A DNA stretch of 34,579 nt from Acidobacteriaceae bacterium (GCA_003135475.1 PLBW01000150.1:2335-36913), one strand, 5' to 3'. Shown: positions 1-8,766, counted from the stretch's first letter. The notes: a model not told the origin generated them from the sequence alone. Numbers and translations are program-made.

Positions 1-259
1 CGGCGCCATGTCGGCGCGATCGGTTCCGGAGTTCGTGCAGATTGCACAGTGGCAAAGCTAGGGCGACTGCGTCCCGACGCCTCACCCTCTGTGTCCTGCT
101 CCCAATGTTCACCGCTCCTTTTTCCTGCCGCGACAATCCCCTTTGGGCTGCTCACCGTCGCGCGCGGGCATAATCATCGCTGGCGTAGAATACGAACATT
201 CGGCATCATCCGGCCCGCCTTGCGAGGATGGCGGCCGTAACCCTGGAGGTATCCAGCCT

Positions 260-1768
260 TTGAGCAAACTTCCGCAGACCCTGGGCGAGCTTCGCAGCAG
301 CTCGCAGTTTTCCGAGCAACGGGTGCGCAACCGCCGCGTCAAGGACGAAATGCGCAACAACCTGATGGCGCGCCTGCGCAGCAGCGGGCCCATCTTTCCC
401 GGCATCGTCGGCTACGACGATACGGTGGTGCCGCAGATCGTGAACGCGGTACTTTCCCGCCATAATTTTATTCTTCTCGGATTGCGCGGACAGGCGAAGA
501 GCCGCATTCTGCGCGCGCTTGCGGGGCTGCTCGATGCGCATGTGCCGTACTTGAGTGGTTGCGAAATCCACGACAATCCTTACGCGCCGATTTGCCGCCG
601 CTGCCGCGAATTGCTGGCCAACGACCCTGACGACGCGCCCATTTCGTACTTGGCGGCGGCCGATCGTTACGTGGAAAAGCTGGCGACCCCCGACGTCACC
701 ATCGCCGACCTGATCGGCGACATCGATCCCATCAAGGCGGCCAAGGGCGGTCACGAGCTGGGTAGCGAGTACACGGTCCACTACGGACTGTTGCCGCGCG
801 CCAATCGCGGCATCTTCGCCATCAACGAACTGCCCGATCTCGCGGGCAAAATTCAGGTCGGCCTGTTCAACATCATGCAGGAAGGCGATGTGCAGATTAA
901 GGGCTACCCGGTGCGGATGCCGCTCGACGTGGCGCTGGTCTTCAGCGCCAATCCTGAGGATTACACCGCGCGCGGCAAAATCATTACGCCGCTGAAGGAC
1001 CGCATCGGCTCTGAGATTCGCACCCACTATCCGGCGACCATCGAGGAAGGCATCGCCATCACCGCACAAGAAGCGTGGACCGCGCGCAACGGCTTGCAGC
1101 TACAGGTTCCCGAGTTCGTGAGCCAGGTGATCGAACAGATTGCGTTCATCGCCCGCGAAGATAAGCGCATCGACAAGCGCTCCGGAGTGAGCCAGCGGCT
1201 GCCCATCAGCGCCACGGAAAACGTCATCTCCAACGCCGAGCGGCGCGCCATTCGTTCCGGCGAGAAGCTGGTGGTCCCGCGCATCGGCGACATTTACGCC
1301 GCGCTGCCGGCGATGACCGGCAAACTCGAACTGGAATACGAAGGCGAACTGAAGGGCGCAGACAATGTGGTGCGCGAGATTATTCGCGCCGCAGTCGCCC
1401 GCACCTACGACAAGTATTTCCACGGCAACAGCAACATGAACCAGGTGGTGCAGTGGTTCGATCTGGGTGGCGAGATCCAGATGCGCGACTCCGCCAGCGC
1501 GCAGGAGATGCTGCACAAGCTGCGCAGCATCCAGGGACTCCTGGATAAGTTGAGCGGCCTCGGACTGAGCGGAAAAGAGCCGTCGGAGGTGCTAGTCTCG
1601 GGCGCGGAGTTCATCCTCGAAGGCCTGTATGCGCACAAGAAAATCGGACGCAGCGAGGAGCGCATGTTTACCGCCGGCGAGAAGCAGCCGCCGCGCGAGA
1701 AGCGCCCCATCCGCGAGGAAGAGGACGATGAGCGGGAATTTCGTCGGCAGCGCAGGCCGTTTAACTAG
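260..1768 (+). CDS. MoxR/ChlI-type AAA+ ATPase (magnesium-chelatase subunit I-like)
   Basis: A 502-residue AAA+ ATPase. The start is TTG at 260, chosen because GGAGG (245-249) lies 10 nt upstream; the open frame extends further upstream but without family similarity. A Walker A-type loop (GLRGQAKS, residues 74-81) is followed by a cysteine cluster with the pattern C-x9-C-x2-C, a Walker B-like strand (FAINEL, 186-191, with Asn where Asp is usual) and a sensor-1 segment (FSAN, 228-231). The C-terminal tail is very charged and low in complexity. Family knowledge: ChlI/MoxR ATPases remodel a partner or insert cofactors together with a VWA protein. The gene downstream encodes exactly such a VWA protein, so the two probably act as a pair. 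No tetrapyrrole or chlorophyll gene is visible, so true Mg-chelatase activity is unlikely. High confidence in the family, low in the specific role. Confidence 0.9.
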   Translation: MSKLPQTLGELRSSSQFSEQRVRNRRVKDEMRNNLMARLRSSGPIFPGIVGYDDTVVPQIVNAVLSRHNFILLGLRGQAKSRILRALAGLLDAHVPYLSGCEIHDNPYAPICRRCRELLANDPDDAPISYLAAADRYVEKLATPDVTIADLIGDIDPIKAAKGGHELGSEYTVHYGLLPRANRGIFAINELPDLAGKIQVGLFNIMQEGDVQIKGYPVRMPLDVALVFSANPEDYTARGKIITPLKDRIGSEIRTHYPATIEEGIAITAQEAWTARNGLQLQVPEFVSQVIEQIAFIAREDKRIDKRSGVSQRLPISATENVISNAERRAIRSGEKLVVPRIGDIYAALPAMTGKLELEYEGELKGADNVVREIIRAAVARTYDKYFHGNSNMNQVVQWFDLGGEIQMRDSASAQEMLHKLRSIQGLLDKLSGLGLSGKEPSEVLVSGAEFILEGLYAHKKIGRSEERMFTAGEKQPPREKRPIREEEDDEREFRRQRRPFN

Positions 1769-2203
1769 CGGCTAGAGGTCAGGGGCTAGATATTAGGGAT
1801 AAGGGGTCAGAGAAAAAGCGAAGCAGGCGACTGACAGCGATCCCGGGACTGATGATCTGGTTCGTATCGCTTTTGGACGGCTACAAATGAGCCGGAGAGC
1901 CAGGGTTCCCATCCAGCGCTGGTTTTGCGCTCGATGGTGGCGATCCGGCGGCAGTTGTTTTAGCCGTGGGAGTAAGCCCGCGGTCAAGTGGAAAAACCAC
2001 CGAGCCGCGTAGCGGCGACACCCAGTGGGAGATTGTGCCGTCCCTACGGGACTCGGGGTGATATTCGTACCCACCCAGCGCTGAAGCGCTGGGCTAAGTT
2101 AAGTCGCACCTACGGCGCTCGTGTTTTGCAGGCTCGACCGCAGGCCGCATGTAACAGACTCTTAGCTGACGGCTGAAAGCTAAGAGCTAATGGCTAAAAG
2201 CTA
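1769..2203. other. Repeat-filled intergenic spacer
   Basis: This 435-base gap between the ATPase and its VWA partner holds no convincing gene. It begins with degenerate 'ggctagaggtcaggggctag'-type sequence, contains a short hairpin GCCGCGTAGCGGC near 2003-2015, then one copy of the three-hairpin repeat, and ends in a degenerate tandem repeat of 'agctaa/agctgacgg' units (about 2163-2203) that runs directly into the ATG of the VWA gene. Because of this the VWA gene has no recognisable ribosome binding site. Confidence 0.7.
2034..2129 (+). repeat. Three-hairpin intergenic repeat, copy 1
   Basis: The first module is GTCCCTACGGGAC. The second is the perfect palindrome CCCAGCGCTGAAGCGCTGGG (2074-2093). 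The third, a GC-rich hairpin in the other copies, is degenerate here (around 2104-2119). Related copies lie at about 14352-14490 (inverted), 26859-27001 and 31026-31157. Confidence 0.8.
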
Positions 2204-3448
2204 ATGGCCAGATTCATCAAGTACAAAAAATACGTTCCCGAGCCCGCCTCTGAGATGAGCATGGAGGACCTGCTCAAGGCGCTCTCCGACTACCTGCTGC
2301 AGAGCGGATTCCAGCAGCAGTACATGGACTTCTACGACCTCAAGGACGCGGAGCAGACGCTCGAAGCCCTGCGCCAGGCCATCGCCGAGGCGCTGCTCAA
2401 CAGCGACATGCTCGACCAGCAAATGCGCGAGCAGATCGAGAACATGAGTCCCGAGCAGATGGAAGATCTGATCGAGCAGCTCATCGAGCGCATGGAGCAG
2501 GAAAACTACATCAACGTCGATCAGCCGCACGATCCTTCGCGCAGTTCGACCGCCGGTGGACAAGTCGGTGACGCGCAATCGCAGGCGCGTTTCGAGATCA
2601 CCGACAAGGGGCTCGACTTCCTGGGCTTTCGCGCGCTGCGCGATCTGCTGGGCTCGCTCGGCAAATCGAACTTTGGCCGCCACGATACCCGCGACCAGGC
2701 CACCGGCATCGAAGCCAGTGGCGCAACCAAGACCTACGAATTCGGCGACACGCTGAACCTCGACATTACTGCCACGTTGTCGAGCGCCATCCAGCGCGAG
2801 GGTCTGCACCTGCCGCTGAATATCGAGTACAGCGACCTGCAGGTGCATCAGTGCGAGTACCAATCGTCGTGCGCGACTGTGCTCCTGCTCGACTGTTCCC
2901 ACTCCATGATCCTGTATGGCGAGGACCGCTTCACGCCGGCCAAAAAAGTGGCGATGGCGCTGTCGCATCTCATCCGCACGCAATACCCGGGCGATTCGCT
3001 GTCGCTCGTGCTTTTCCATGACTCGGCGGAGGAGTTGCCGCTGTCGCAGTTGGCGCGCGTCAAGGTCGGGCCGTACTACACCAACACGCGCGAGGGCCTG
3101 CGCATGGCGCAACGCATCCTGCAACGGCAGCGCAAAGACATGAAGCAGATCGTGATGATCACCGACGGCAAGCCGTCGGCGCTGACCCTGGAAGACGGCC
3201 GCATCTACAAGAACGCATTCGGACTCGATCCGCTGGTGGTGAGCGAGACGCTGAAAGAAGTGTCCAAGTGCAAGCGCGCGGGAATCCTGATCAATACCTT
3301 CATGCTCGCCTCAGACTACGGGCTCATCCAGTTTGTGCAGAAGGTGACCGAGATGTGCCGCGGCAAAGCCTACTTCACCACGCCCTACACCCTGGGCCAG
3401 TATCTGCTGATGGATTACATGTCGCACAAGACCAAGACGGTACACTGA
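2204..3448 (+). CDS. VWA-domain protein (ChlD/CoxE-like partner of the AAA+ ATPase)
   Basis: A 414-residue soluble protein. The N-terminal half is helical and acidic with Met/Gln/Glu-rich segments. The C-terminal half is a von Willebrand factor A domain with a complete MIDAS: D230-C-S232-H-S234 in strand 1, a TNT threonine near 290, and D321 in 'ITDGKP'. No signal peptide or membrane segment is visible, so it is probably cytoplasmic. Family knowledge: MoxR-type AAA+ ATPases work with MIDAS-containing VWA proteins in metal insertion or complex maturation. The preceding gene supplies the ATPase, although 435 bases of repeat sequence separate the two. The substrate cannot be deduced; no chelatase H subunit or oxidoreductase structural gene is adjacent. 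Confidence 0.88.
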   Translation: MARFIKYKKYVPEPASEMSMEDLLKALSDYLLQSGFQQQYMDFYDLKDAEQTLEALRQAIAEALLNSDMLDQQMREQIENMSPEQMEDLIEQLIERMEQENYINVDQPHDPSRSSTAGGQVGDAQSQARFEITDKGLDFLGFRALRDLLGSLGKSNFGRHDTRDQATGIEASGATKTYEFGDTLNLDITATLSSAIQREGLHLPLNIEYSDLQVHQCEYQSSCATVLLLDCSHSMILYGEDRFTPAKKVAMALSHLIRTQYPGDSLSLVLFHDSAEELPLSQLARVKVGPYYTNTREGLRMAQRILQRQRKDMKQIVMITDGKPSALTLEDGRIYKNAFGLDPLVVSETLKEVSKCKRAGILINTFMLASDYGLIQFVQKVTEMCRGKAYFTTPYTLGQYLLMDYMSHKTKTVH

Positions 3449-3472
3449 AAAGCAGTGGCGAGTGGCGAGGGG

Positions 3473-3883
3473 TTAGTTGTCTGCCGGCGCTGTATCGAAA
3501 TGATATAGGCGAATCGTCTTGGCGACGATGCGCTCCGGTTTGTACTTTTCCAGCCATCTGAAATCGGCAGGTCTTTCCTTAATCTCGAACTCACTGATAG
3601 CGATCCAGCCGGACGGTTTCTGTTGAGGCAAAAGGAGGTGCAAGTAAGGCAAGCCGTGTTGCTTGAGGTTCGCTGAGCCTTCGTAAGATATCCAGATGGA
3701 GTCGATCTGCTGCTGCTGAAGAACCGAGGAAAGGCGCTTCAGGTCCTGGCCCCAATCAAAGTCGCTATCGACAAGTATCCGGCTGCCATACGGAGCGGCG
3801 AGTTCATTGAAATAGGGAATGAAATCGGGGGTCGCGCGAACGCAGGTTACGATGTTCCAGACGACTAAGACAACTTTTCCTTT
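3473..3883 (-). pseudogene. 3' remnant of a GT39/ArnT-like membrane glycosyltransferase
   Basis: Read on the minus strand, about 135 codons ending at TAA (3475-3473) match the C-terminal part of acidobacterial PMT/ArnT-like (GT39) enzymes: a hydrophobic segment, then 'PDFIPYFNELA', then the family signature 'DSDFDWGQDLKRL'. The open frame continues upstream to 4078, but that part is not similar to the family. The N-terminal catalytic and multi-membrane region (several hundred residues) is missing. The break falls near 3884-3910, where sequence from a decayed transposase begins, so deletion or insertion truncated this gene. It is very unlikely to be functional. Confidence 0.72.
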
Positions 3884-3910
3884 TTGAAGTTGACCTAAAC
3901 CGCCGTATGA

Positions 3911-4144
3911 TCGGGCCAACGCCTGGCCTACAATCTGGGGAATTTGTGGCGGCGACTGACGTTGCCCAAGCGAATCGAGAACTGGTCGCTGAGCAGTTTG
4001 CAACAGCGGCTGGTGAAGACCGGAGGACGGCTGGTCAAACATGCTCGCTACTACTGGCTTTTGCTGGCGGAAGGACATCTGACGCGGCGGCGGTTCGGGG
4101 CGATGCTGTGCCGGATCGCGCTGCTACCGATACCGACGGGATAG
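3911..4144 (+). mobile_element. C-terminal remnant of an IS1380/IS4-type transposase
   Basis: After a TGA at 3908-3910 the frame reads 'RLAYNLGNLWRRL', then 'PKRIENWSLSSLQQRLVKTG', then 'KHARYYWLLLAE', and stops at TAG (4142-4144). This is the characteristic C-terminus of IS1380-family DDE transposases (AYNLGN..., WSL..L...L.K.G.....H.RY). The first several hundred codons, including the catalytic residues, are absent and there is no plausible start. I could not identify terminal inverted repeats or a target duplication. Bases 4145-4332 show no gene and may include the old right end of the element. Confidence 0.72.
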
Positions 4145-4332
4145 CGAGTTGGTGGCCAAGTCAGTCGCGCAAAATCTGCCTACAGCAAGTTGGCGCAAGG
4201 AGAGGTGTTGCAAAAGTATGCTGCAAATGGGCAATTTCGAGCTGTGCTGGTGGGGGACGGCACACCGTCGGGAGTGCTCCCGATGACAAATCGTTTCACA
4301 GTGTCGCGAACAGGCGAGACGGGTGTGCTATA

Positions 4333-6054
4333 GTGCCGCTCTCGAGGCCAAAAAGGAAATTCCGGTTTAGTAGCGATTTCTTGTTCAAAGACTCTCCTGC
4401 TCGCACGGCTATTCTTGGTCTCCTGATCGCGGTGGCTACAATCGCGGTTTACCTGCCGGTACACGATCATCCCTTTACGAACCTGGACGATGCTAAATAC
4501 GTCACCCAGAATGCGCATATCCAGGATGGCTTGAGTGCAGGCGTGCTGTTCTGGGCGTTCACGCACGGCTATGCCCTGAACTGGCACCCGCTGACCTGGG
4601 CTTCGCATGCGCTCGATATCAACCTGTTTGGACTGGATCCTGCCGGCCATCACGACGAGAACGTGCTGTTACATGCGCTGAACGCGATCTTGCTGTTCTG
4701 GGTGTTGAAGCGGGCGACGCGACGCACTGGGCCCAGCTTCATGGTAGCGGCGCTGTTCGCCCTGCATCCGCTCAATGTAGAGGCCGTGGCATGGGTTGCC
4801 GAGCGCAAGACGATGCTCAGCACGCTTTTCTTCCTGCTGGCGCTGGGTGCTTATCGCTGGTACGCAAGCCGACCAGGGGTGGGTCGCTACATGGTGGTCG
4901 CGGCGTCGTTCGGCCTGGGGTTGCTGTGCAAGCCGCAGATCATCATGTTTCCCCTGGTGCTTCTGTTATGGGATTACTGGCCGCTGCAGCGCATGGCAAT
5001 CTGCGGTCGGACATCCGGAGACTCGTGTGGCCCGGCCGACCCCATGCCGGTCAAGACATTCTGGTGGCTCCTAAAGGAGAAGGCACCGCTGTTCGTCATC
5101 AGCTTGATGGACGCTGCCATCACCCTGGTGGCGCAACATGTGGTGGAGTCGCCTCAGACCAACCCGGTTTGGGTCAGAATCGAGAATGCGGTCGTCTCGT
5201 ACGCGCGCTATTTGGGTAAGGCGTTTTGGCCGTCAAGTCTGTCGGTAATCTACCCGTACCTTGGCCGCGGGCTGCGATCGTGGCAAGTGGCGGGAGCATT
5301 GCTTCTTCTGCTGACAATCACCGTCCTTGCAGCGCGCGCCCGCAAAGGGTACCACATTGTGGGATGGCTCTGGTTCCTCATCATGCTAGTGCCCACCATC
5401 GGGCTAGTGCAAGTGTGCGGGATAAGCATGGCGGACCGCTATACTTACGATTCCTTCCTGGGCTTGTTTGTCATGCTTTGCTGGGGCGTGGGCGACTGGG
5501 CGGCAGAGCGGAGGCTTCCGAGGCTGTTGCTTCCCGCCGCAAGCGCTGCATGCCTGCTGGGGTTGACCCTCGTGACATATCGGCAGATCGGCTACTGGAG
5601 CGACGATGTGAGGCTTTGGGCGCACTGCGTCAAAGTGACAACCGGCAATTGGACGGCTGAGTACCTGGAGGGCCTGGGGCTGGATGGCGAGGGACGGCAC
5701 GCTGAAGCGGCACAGCACTACTTCCTCGCCGCGGCCGGCAACCCCGACGATCCTCTCGTCAACTCCCAGATTGCGGCATATGAACGGGCGAGCGGAAACC
5801 TGAGCGTCGCGATCGAGTATTACCAGAAGGTCGTGGTGGAAGCGTGGAATCCAGATCAACAGACGCAGGCGCTGATGAATCTGGCCGAAACCTATCGTTT
5901 ATCAGGAGACTATTCCCGGGCGGAGGAATGCATGGCAACCCTGCGGACGGTTCGCCCCAGAGCCGTGGATTGGCAGGGAGCGTGGTGGAAACAGGTGTTC
6001 CCTACGATCCGCGAATACTTCCACCGCGGTAGCTCGGAGCCGAAGAACAAGTGA
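4333..6054 (+). CDS. TMTC-like membrane glycosyltransferase with C-terminal TPR repeats
   Basis: About 573 residues. Roughly the first 350 form a polytopic membrane region with about ten hydrophobic segments. They contain the TMTC/PMT-type signatures 'FTNLDDAKYV' (acidic DD pair in the first extracytoplasmic loop), 'WHPLTWASHALD', 'LFALHPLNVEAVAWVAERK' and 'MADRYTYDSFLGL'. The C-terminal 150 or so residues are soluble and carry at least two TPR-like helical pairs. Family knowledge: such proteins use polyprenyl-phosphate sugars to glycosylate secreted proteins; the bacterial members are mostly uncharacterised. The start is uncertain: GTG 4333 is used here, but a TATAGT -10-like hexamer overlaps it and TTG 4381 is possible. 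The frame upstream of 4333 is transposase-derived. It converges on the CDGSH gene. Confidence 0.85.
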   Translation: MPLSRPKRKFRFSSDFLFKDSPARTAILGLLIAVATIAVYLPVHDHPFTNLDDAKYVTQNAHIQDGLSAGVLFWAFTHGYALNWHPLTWASHALDINLFGLDPAGHHDENVLLHALNAILLFWVLKRATRRTGPSFMVAALFALHPLNVEAVAWVAERKTMLSTLFFLLALGAYRWYASRPGVGRYMVVAASFGLGLLCKPQIIMFPLVLLLWDYWPLQRMAICGRTSGDSCGPADPMPVKTFWWLLKEKAPLFVISLMDAAITLVAQHVVESPQTNPVWVRIENAVVSYARYLGKAFWPSSLSVIYPYLGRGLRSWQVAGALLLLLTITVLAARARKGYHIVGWLWFLIMLVPTIGLVQVCGISMADRYTYDSFLGLFVMLCWGVGDWAAERRLPRLLLPAASAACLLGLTLVTYRQIGYWSDDVRLWAHCVKVTTGNWTAEYLEGLGLDGEGRHAEAAQHYFLAAAGNPDDPLVNSQIAAYERASGNLSVAIEYYQKVVVEAWNPDQQTQALMNLAETYRLSGDYSRAEECMATLRTVRPRAVDWQGAWWKQVFPTIREYFHRGSSEPKNK

Positions 6055-6104
6055 GCCCTGAGCACGCCGGCTACCCTGCGCCAGCCTATGGTTTGCGATG
6101 GTCT

Positions 6105-6362
6105 CTATTTGGCGGGGGGCGAGTTGGGCGCGGTCTCCTCGGCCTTCTTCACGGCGGCTTCGGCGGCTTGGAAGCCAATCTTGGAATGGGTCCCGTCGCA
6201 GAAGGGTTTGTTCACCGATCCGCCGCAGCGGCACAGCGAAAACGCTGTCTTGCCGGTCAGGTCGTAGGGATTGCCGTCGGCATCCACCAATTCGATCGCG
6301 CCCTCGGGCGCCTCCACGCGGAACGGCCCATTTCTGCGGACCGTGATTTTCACTTGTGCCAT
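6105..6362 (-). CDS. CDGSH-type iron-sulfur domain protein
   Basis: An 85-residue protein starting at ATG 6362. It contains one CDGSH (zf-CDGSH) motif, C44-R-C46-x8-C55-D-G-x-H59, which matches the family pattern C-x-C-...-P-x-C-D-G-x-H and binds a [2Fe-2S] cluster through three Cys and one His. There is no signal peptide or membrane anchor, so it is probably cytoplasmic. The tail after residue 65 is Ala/Lys/Glu-rich. Family members are small redox or Fe-S transfer proteins of unclear role in bacteria. The gene stands alone, convergent with the upstream glycosyltransferase. The isc operon later in the window could supply its cluster. Confidence 0.92.
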   Translation of the reverse strand: MAQVKITVRRNGPFRVEAPEGAIELVDADGNPYDLTGKTAFSLCRCGGSVNKPFCDGTHSKIGFQAAEAAVKKAEETAPNSPPAK

Positions 6363-6495
6363 CTGTCTTCCTCCATTCGTGCGCTATCTCTGATTGTAAC
6401 GGAGCGGGAAAGATTTCGACGATGACGCTGCTGCGCGACGGGCCCCGCTTGGGATTGGAATTGTCGAGGTTTGCAGGCGAGAGAAACTCCCAGTG

Positions 6496-6615
6496 GAATT
6501 GTCGTCACGAACCGGCTTCAGGCCGTGAAGTAAGATACAAGGGACCTGCTTTTTGCGTGATCAAGGGAGAAGCAGATTCCTTGCGCCGCAATCCGGCGCT
6601 CGTGATGACTTATTC
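6496..6615. repeat. MITE-like palindromic element, copy 1
   Basis: About 120 bp bounded by GAATTGTCGTCACGA on the left and CGTGATGACTTATTC on the right, imperfect inverted ends. Internal blocks ACCTGCT, GAAGCAGATTCC and GGCGCTCGTGATGAC match the reverse complement of the element at 21305-21403 in the same order. It ends 16 bases before the argS start, so it forms the argS leader. No coding capacity. Confidence 0.7.
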
Positions 6616-6631
6616 ATAGAGAGCGAAGAGT

Positions 6632-8671
6632 GTGTATTTAGAACGGCAAAAAAAACTGGCCAGCCATGTGCTCGCCTTTCTGCGCGAGAGATACCAGATC
6701 GACCTGGCCAACCTCGTCATCGAGCAGCCGCCCAAGGTTGAAATGGGCGAGTTCGCCCTGCCGCTCGCGTTTGAACTGGCTAAGCGGCTGCGCAAACCTC
6801 CGCGCAAAATTGCCGAGGAGATTGTCGCCGCATTGTCGCTACCCGATGGATTCGAGAAGCTGGAAGTCGCGGGCGCCGGTTATATCAATGCGCGATTGAA
6901 GCGGGATCTCGCTGCGAACGCTCTTGCGAGTGGCGAGACGATCGAAGTTTCCGATCATGCCGATGAGGGCGCTGCTAACGTCAGCGGCAAAATCCTGGTC
7001 GAGCACACCAGCATCAATCCCAACAAGGCTGCGCACATCGGGCATCTGCGCAACGCCATCCTCGGCGACACCTTCGTCCGCCTGTTACGAGCGGCTGGGC
7101 ACCCGGTCGATATTCAAAACTACATCGACAATACCGGTGTGCAAGTTGCCGACGTCGTGGTCGGATTCCTTTACCTGGAGAAGAGATCGAAATCGGACAT
7201 TGTCGAACTGATAACTTCAACGCCGCGTTTTGATTATTACTGTTGGGACCTTTACGCGCGGGTCTCGCGGTGGTACGAAGAAGACAAAGGTAATCTTAAA
7301 GTTAGACTTGAAGCTTTGCATGCCATCGAGCACGGTGGCAATGACATGGCGTGGGCTGCGGAATTGATCGCGTCGGCCGTATTGCGCCGCCATCTCGAGA
7401 CCATGGACCGTCTCGACATCGAGTACGATTTCCTCCCGCGCGAAAGCGAGATCCTTCGCTTGCACTTCTGGGATGCGGCCTTCCAGCAGTTGAAAGAGAA
7501 GGGCGTCCTCTATTTCGAGACCGAAGGTAAGAACAAGGGCTGCTGGGTGATGAAGCGGCCCACCTTGTCGAAGCTTAGCGATCCCACCCTTTCGCCAAAG
7601 GAAGGCGAAAGGATGGGGCACCCAGCGTCCGGCGCGGAGGAAAATTCCGGTCCCGACGAAGACGCCAAGGTCATCGTGCGTTCGAATGGAACAGTCGGAT
7701 ACGTGGGCAAGGACATTGCCTATCATCTGTGGAAGTTCGGTCTGCTGGGCCTGGACTTCGGCTACCGCAAGTTCTACCGCTATCCGAACCAGCACGAAGT
7801 CTGGATTTCGACCGAGCACGGCGAGCCGGATCATCCGCACTTTGGCAACGTCGCAGCGATTTACAACGTAATCGACTCGCGCCAGAGCGATCCGCAGAAT
7901 ACCGTGATCGAAGCCCTCAGGCTGCTCGGTTACACGGACCAGGCCGCGCACTATACGCACCTCTCGTACGAGATGGTGGCGCTCACTCCGCGCTGTGCGC
8001 TGGAGTTGGGCTACGACGTTAGTGAGGAAGACCGCGCCAAGGCATACATCGAGGTTTCGGGCCGCAAGGGGTTTGGCGTCAAGGCAGACGACCTACTCGA
8101 CGCGCTGATTGCCGCAGCCAAGGAAGAGGTGGATAGCCGGCATCCCGAGTTGGACGATCGGGAGCGCGCTCGCATCAGCGGGCAAATCGCGATTGGCGCC
8201 CTACGCTATTTCATGCTGAAGTTCACCAAGCAGTCGGTGATCGCATTCGACTTCAGAGAGGCATTGGCCTTCGAAGGTGAGACCGGCCCATACGCTCAAT
8301 ATGCGGTGGTTCGCGCGAGCAATATTTTCCGTAAGGCGGGGGTGGATCCCGCGCAGGCGCTTGCTGCCGAAGTGGACTACGCGCGCTACTTTGCCGACGA
8401 GAGCGGCACGGAAATCTGGGAGCTGTGGTTGCTGGCAGGAAAGACATCATTCGTGGTTGAGCAGTGTATCGCGACGACGGAACCCGCATTTGCGGCCAAA
8501 CACGCGTTCCAACTCGCACAGCAGTTTAACAACTTTTACCATCGCCACCACATCCTCACCGAAGCCGACGAAGGCCGAAAGAAGTTCTTGCTGGCCACTG
8601 CGGCTGTGGTTCGGCGCGAGTTGGGTCGAATTCTGGGCGTGATGGGCATCACGGTGCCGCCAGTGATGTAG
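6632..8671 (+). CDS. argS: Arginyl-tRNA synthetase
   Basis: A 679-residue class I aminoacyl-tRNA synthetase that charges tRNA-Arg. Start GTG 6632. The N-terminal additional domain (about 1-110) is followed by the catalytic core with 'NPNKAAHIGHLRN' (HIGH at 135-138) and 'QNYIDNTGVQVADVV'. The KMSKS region is atypical ('VSGRKGFGVKADDLLDAL'), as in many ArgRS. The C-terminal DALR-type anticodon domain ends the protein ('FNNFYHRHHIL'). The oddity lies between 'KNKGCWVMKR' and 'KVIVRSNGTVGYVGKDIAYHLW': an extra segment of about 30 residues (around 311-339) includes 14 whole codons (P318-P331) of a 43-bp palindromic repeat also found between glyQ and glyS. The reading frame is intact on both sides. 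The upstream leader is a MITE-like repeat. Confidence 0.96.
   Translation: MYLERQKKLASHVLAFLRERYQIDLANLVIEQPPKVEMGEFALPLAFELAKRLRKPPRKIAEEIVAALSLPDGFEKLEVAGAGYINARLKRDLAANALASGETIEVSDHADEGAANVSGKILVEHTSINPNKAAHIGHLRNAILGDTFVRLLRAAGHPVDIQNYIDNTGVQVADVVVGFLYLEKRSKSDIVELITSTPRFDYYCWDLYARVSRWYEEDKGNLKVRLEALHAIEHGGNDMAWAAELIASAVLRRHLETMDRLDIEYDFLPRESEILRLHFWDAAFQQLKEKGVLYFETEGKNKGCWVMKRPTLSKLSDPTLSPKEGERMGHPASGAEENSGPDEDAKVIVRSNGTVGYVGKDIAYHLWKFGLLGLDFGYRKFYRYPNQHEVWISTEHGEPDHPHFGNVAAIYNVIDSRQSDPQNTVIEALRLLGYTDQAAHYTHLSYEMVALTPRCALELGYDVSEEDRAKAYIEVSGRKGFGVKADDLLDALIAAAKEEVDSRHPELDDRERARISGQIAIGALRYFMLKFTKQSVIAFDFREALAFEGETGPYAQYAVVRASNIFRKAGVDPAQALAAEVDYARYFADESGTEIWELWLLAGKTSFVVEQCIATTEPAFAAKHAFQLAQQFNNFYHRHHILTEADEGRKKFLLATAAVVRRELGRILGVMGITVPPVM
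7582..7624 (+). repeat. Palindromic repeat inserted in frame within argS
   Basis: This 43-base segment reads CCCACCCTTTCGCC, a short spacer, then GGCGAAAGGATGGGG and CACCCA. It is identical at 40 of 43 positions to the reverse complement of 23802-23844, an intergenic copy. CCTTTCGCC and GGCGAAAGG form a 9-bp hairpin stem. Inside argS it supplies codons for 'PTLSPKEGERMGHP' without breaking the frame. Confidence 0.88.
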
Positions 8672-8766
8672 CGATGACGGCCTAAGGTGGGAGCGCTTGC
8701 TCTTGAAACACGACAGCCGGCTTCCTTGCGGGATGCTGGCCCTGTGCGAAGGAAAGAAAGCAATCT

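Noticed and set aside
2-58. Possible C-terminal end of an upstream gene ('...SVPEFVQIAQWQS', stop at 56-58)
   Set aside because: Only 18 codons are visible, which is too little to support a call; it is compatible with a gene ending here.
260-3448. Magnesium chelatase for chlorophyll synthesis
   Set aside because: Only I- and D-like components are present. No H subunit or tetrapyrrole gene is seen, and such AAA+/VWA pairs are widespread in non-phototrophs.
3907-4332. Upstream extension of the TMTC-like gene to a 715-codon frame
   Set aside because: The extra 142 codons overlap the transposase remnant read in another frame and have no membrane or family similarity.
8690-8740. Possible REP or terminator between argS and the DHOD-like gene ('gccggcttccttgcgggatgc' region)
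   Set aside because: Pairing is short and imperfect (GCCGGC with GCTGGC) and no T-run follows; not enough to call.
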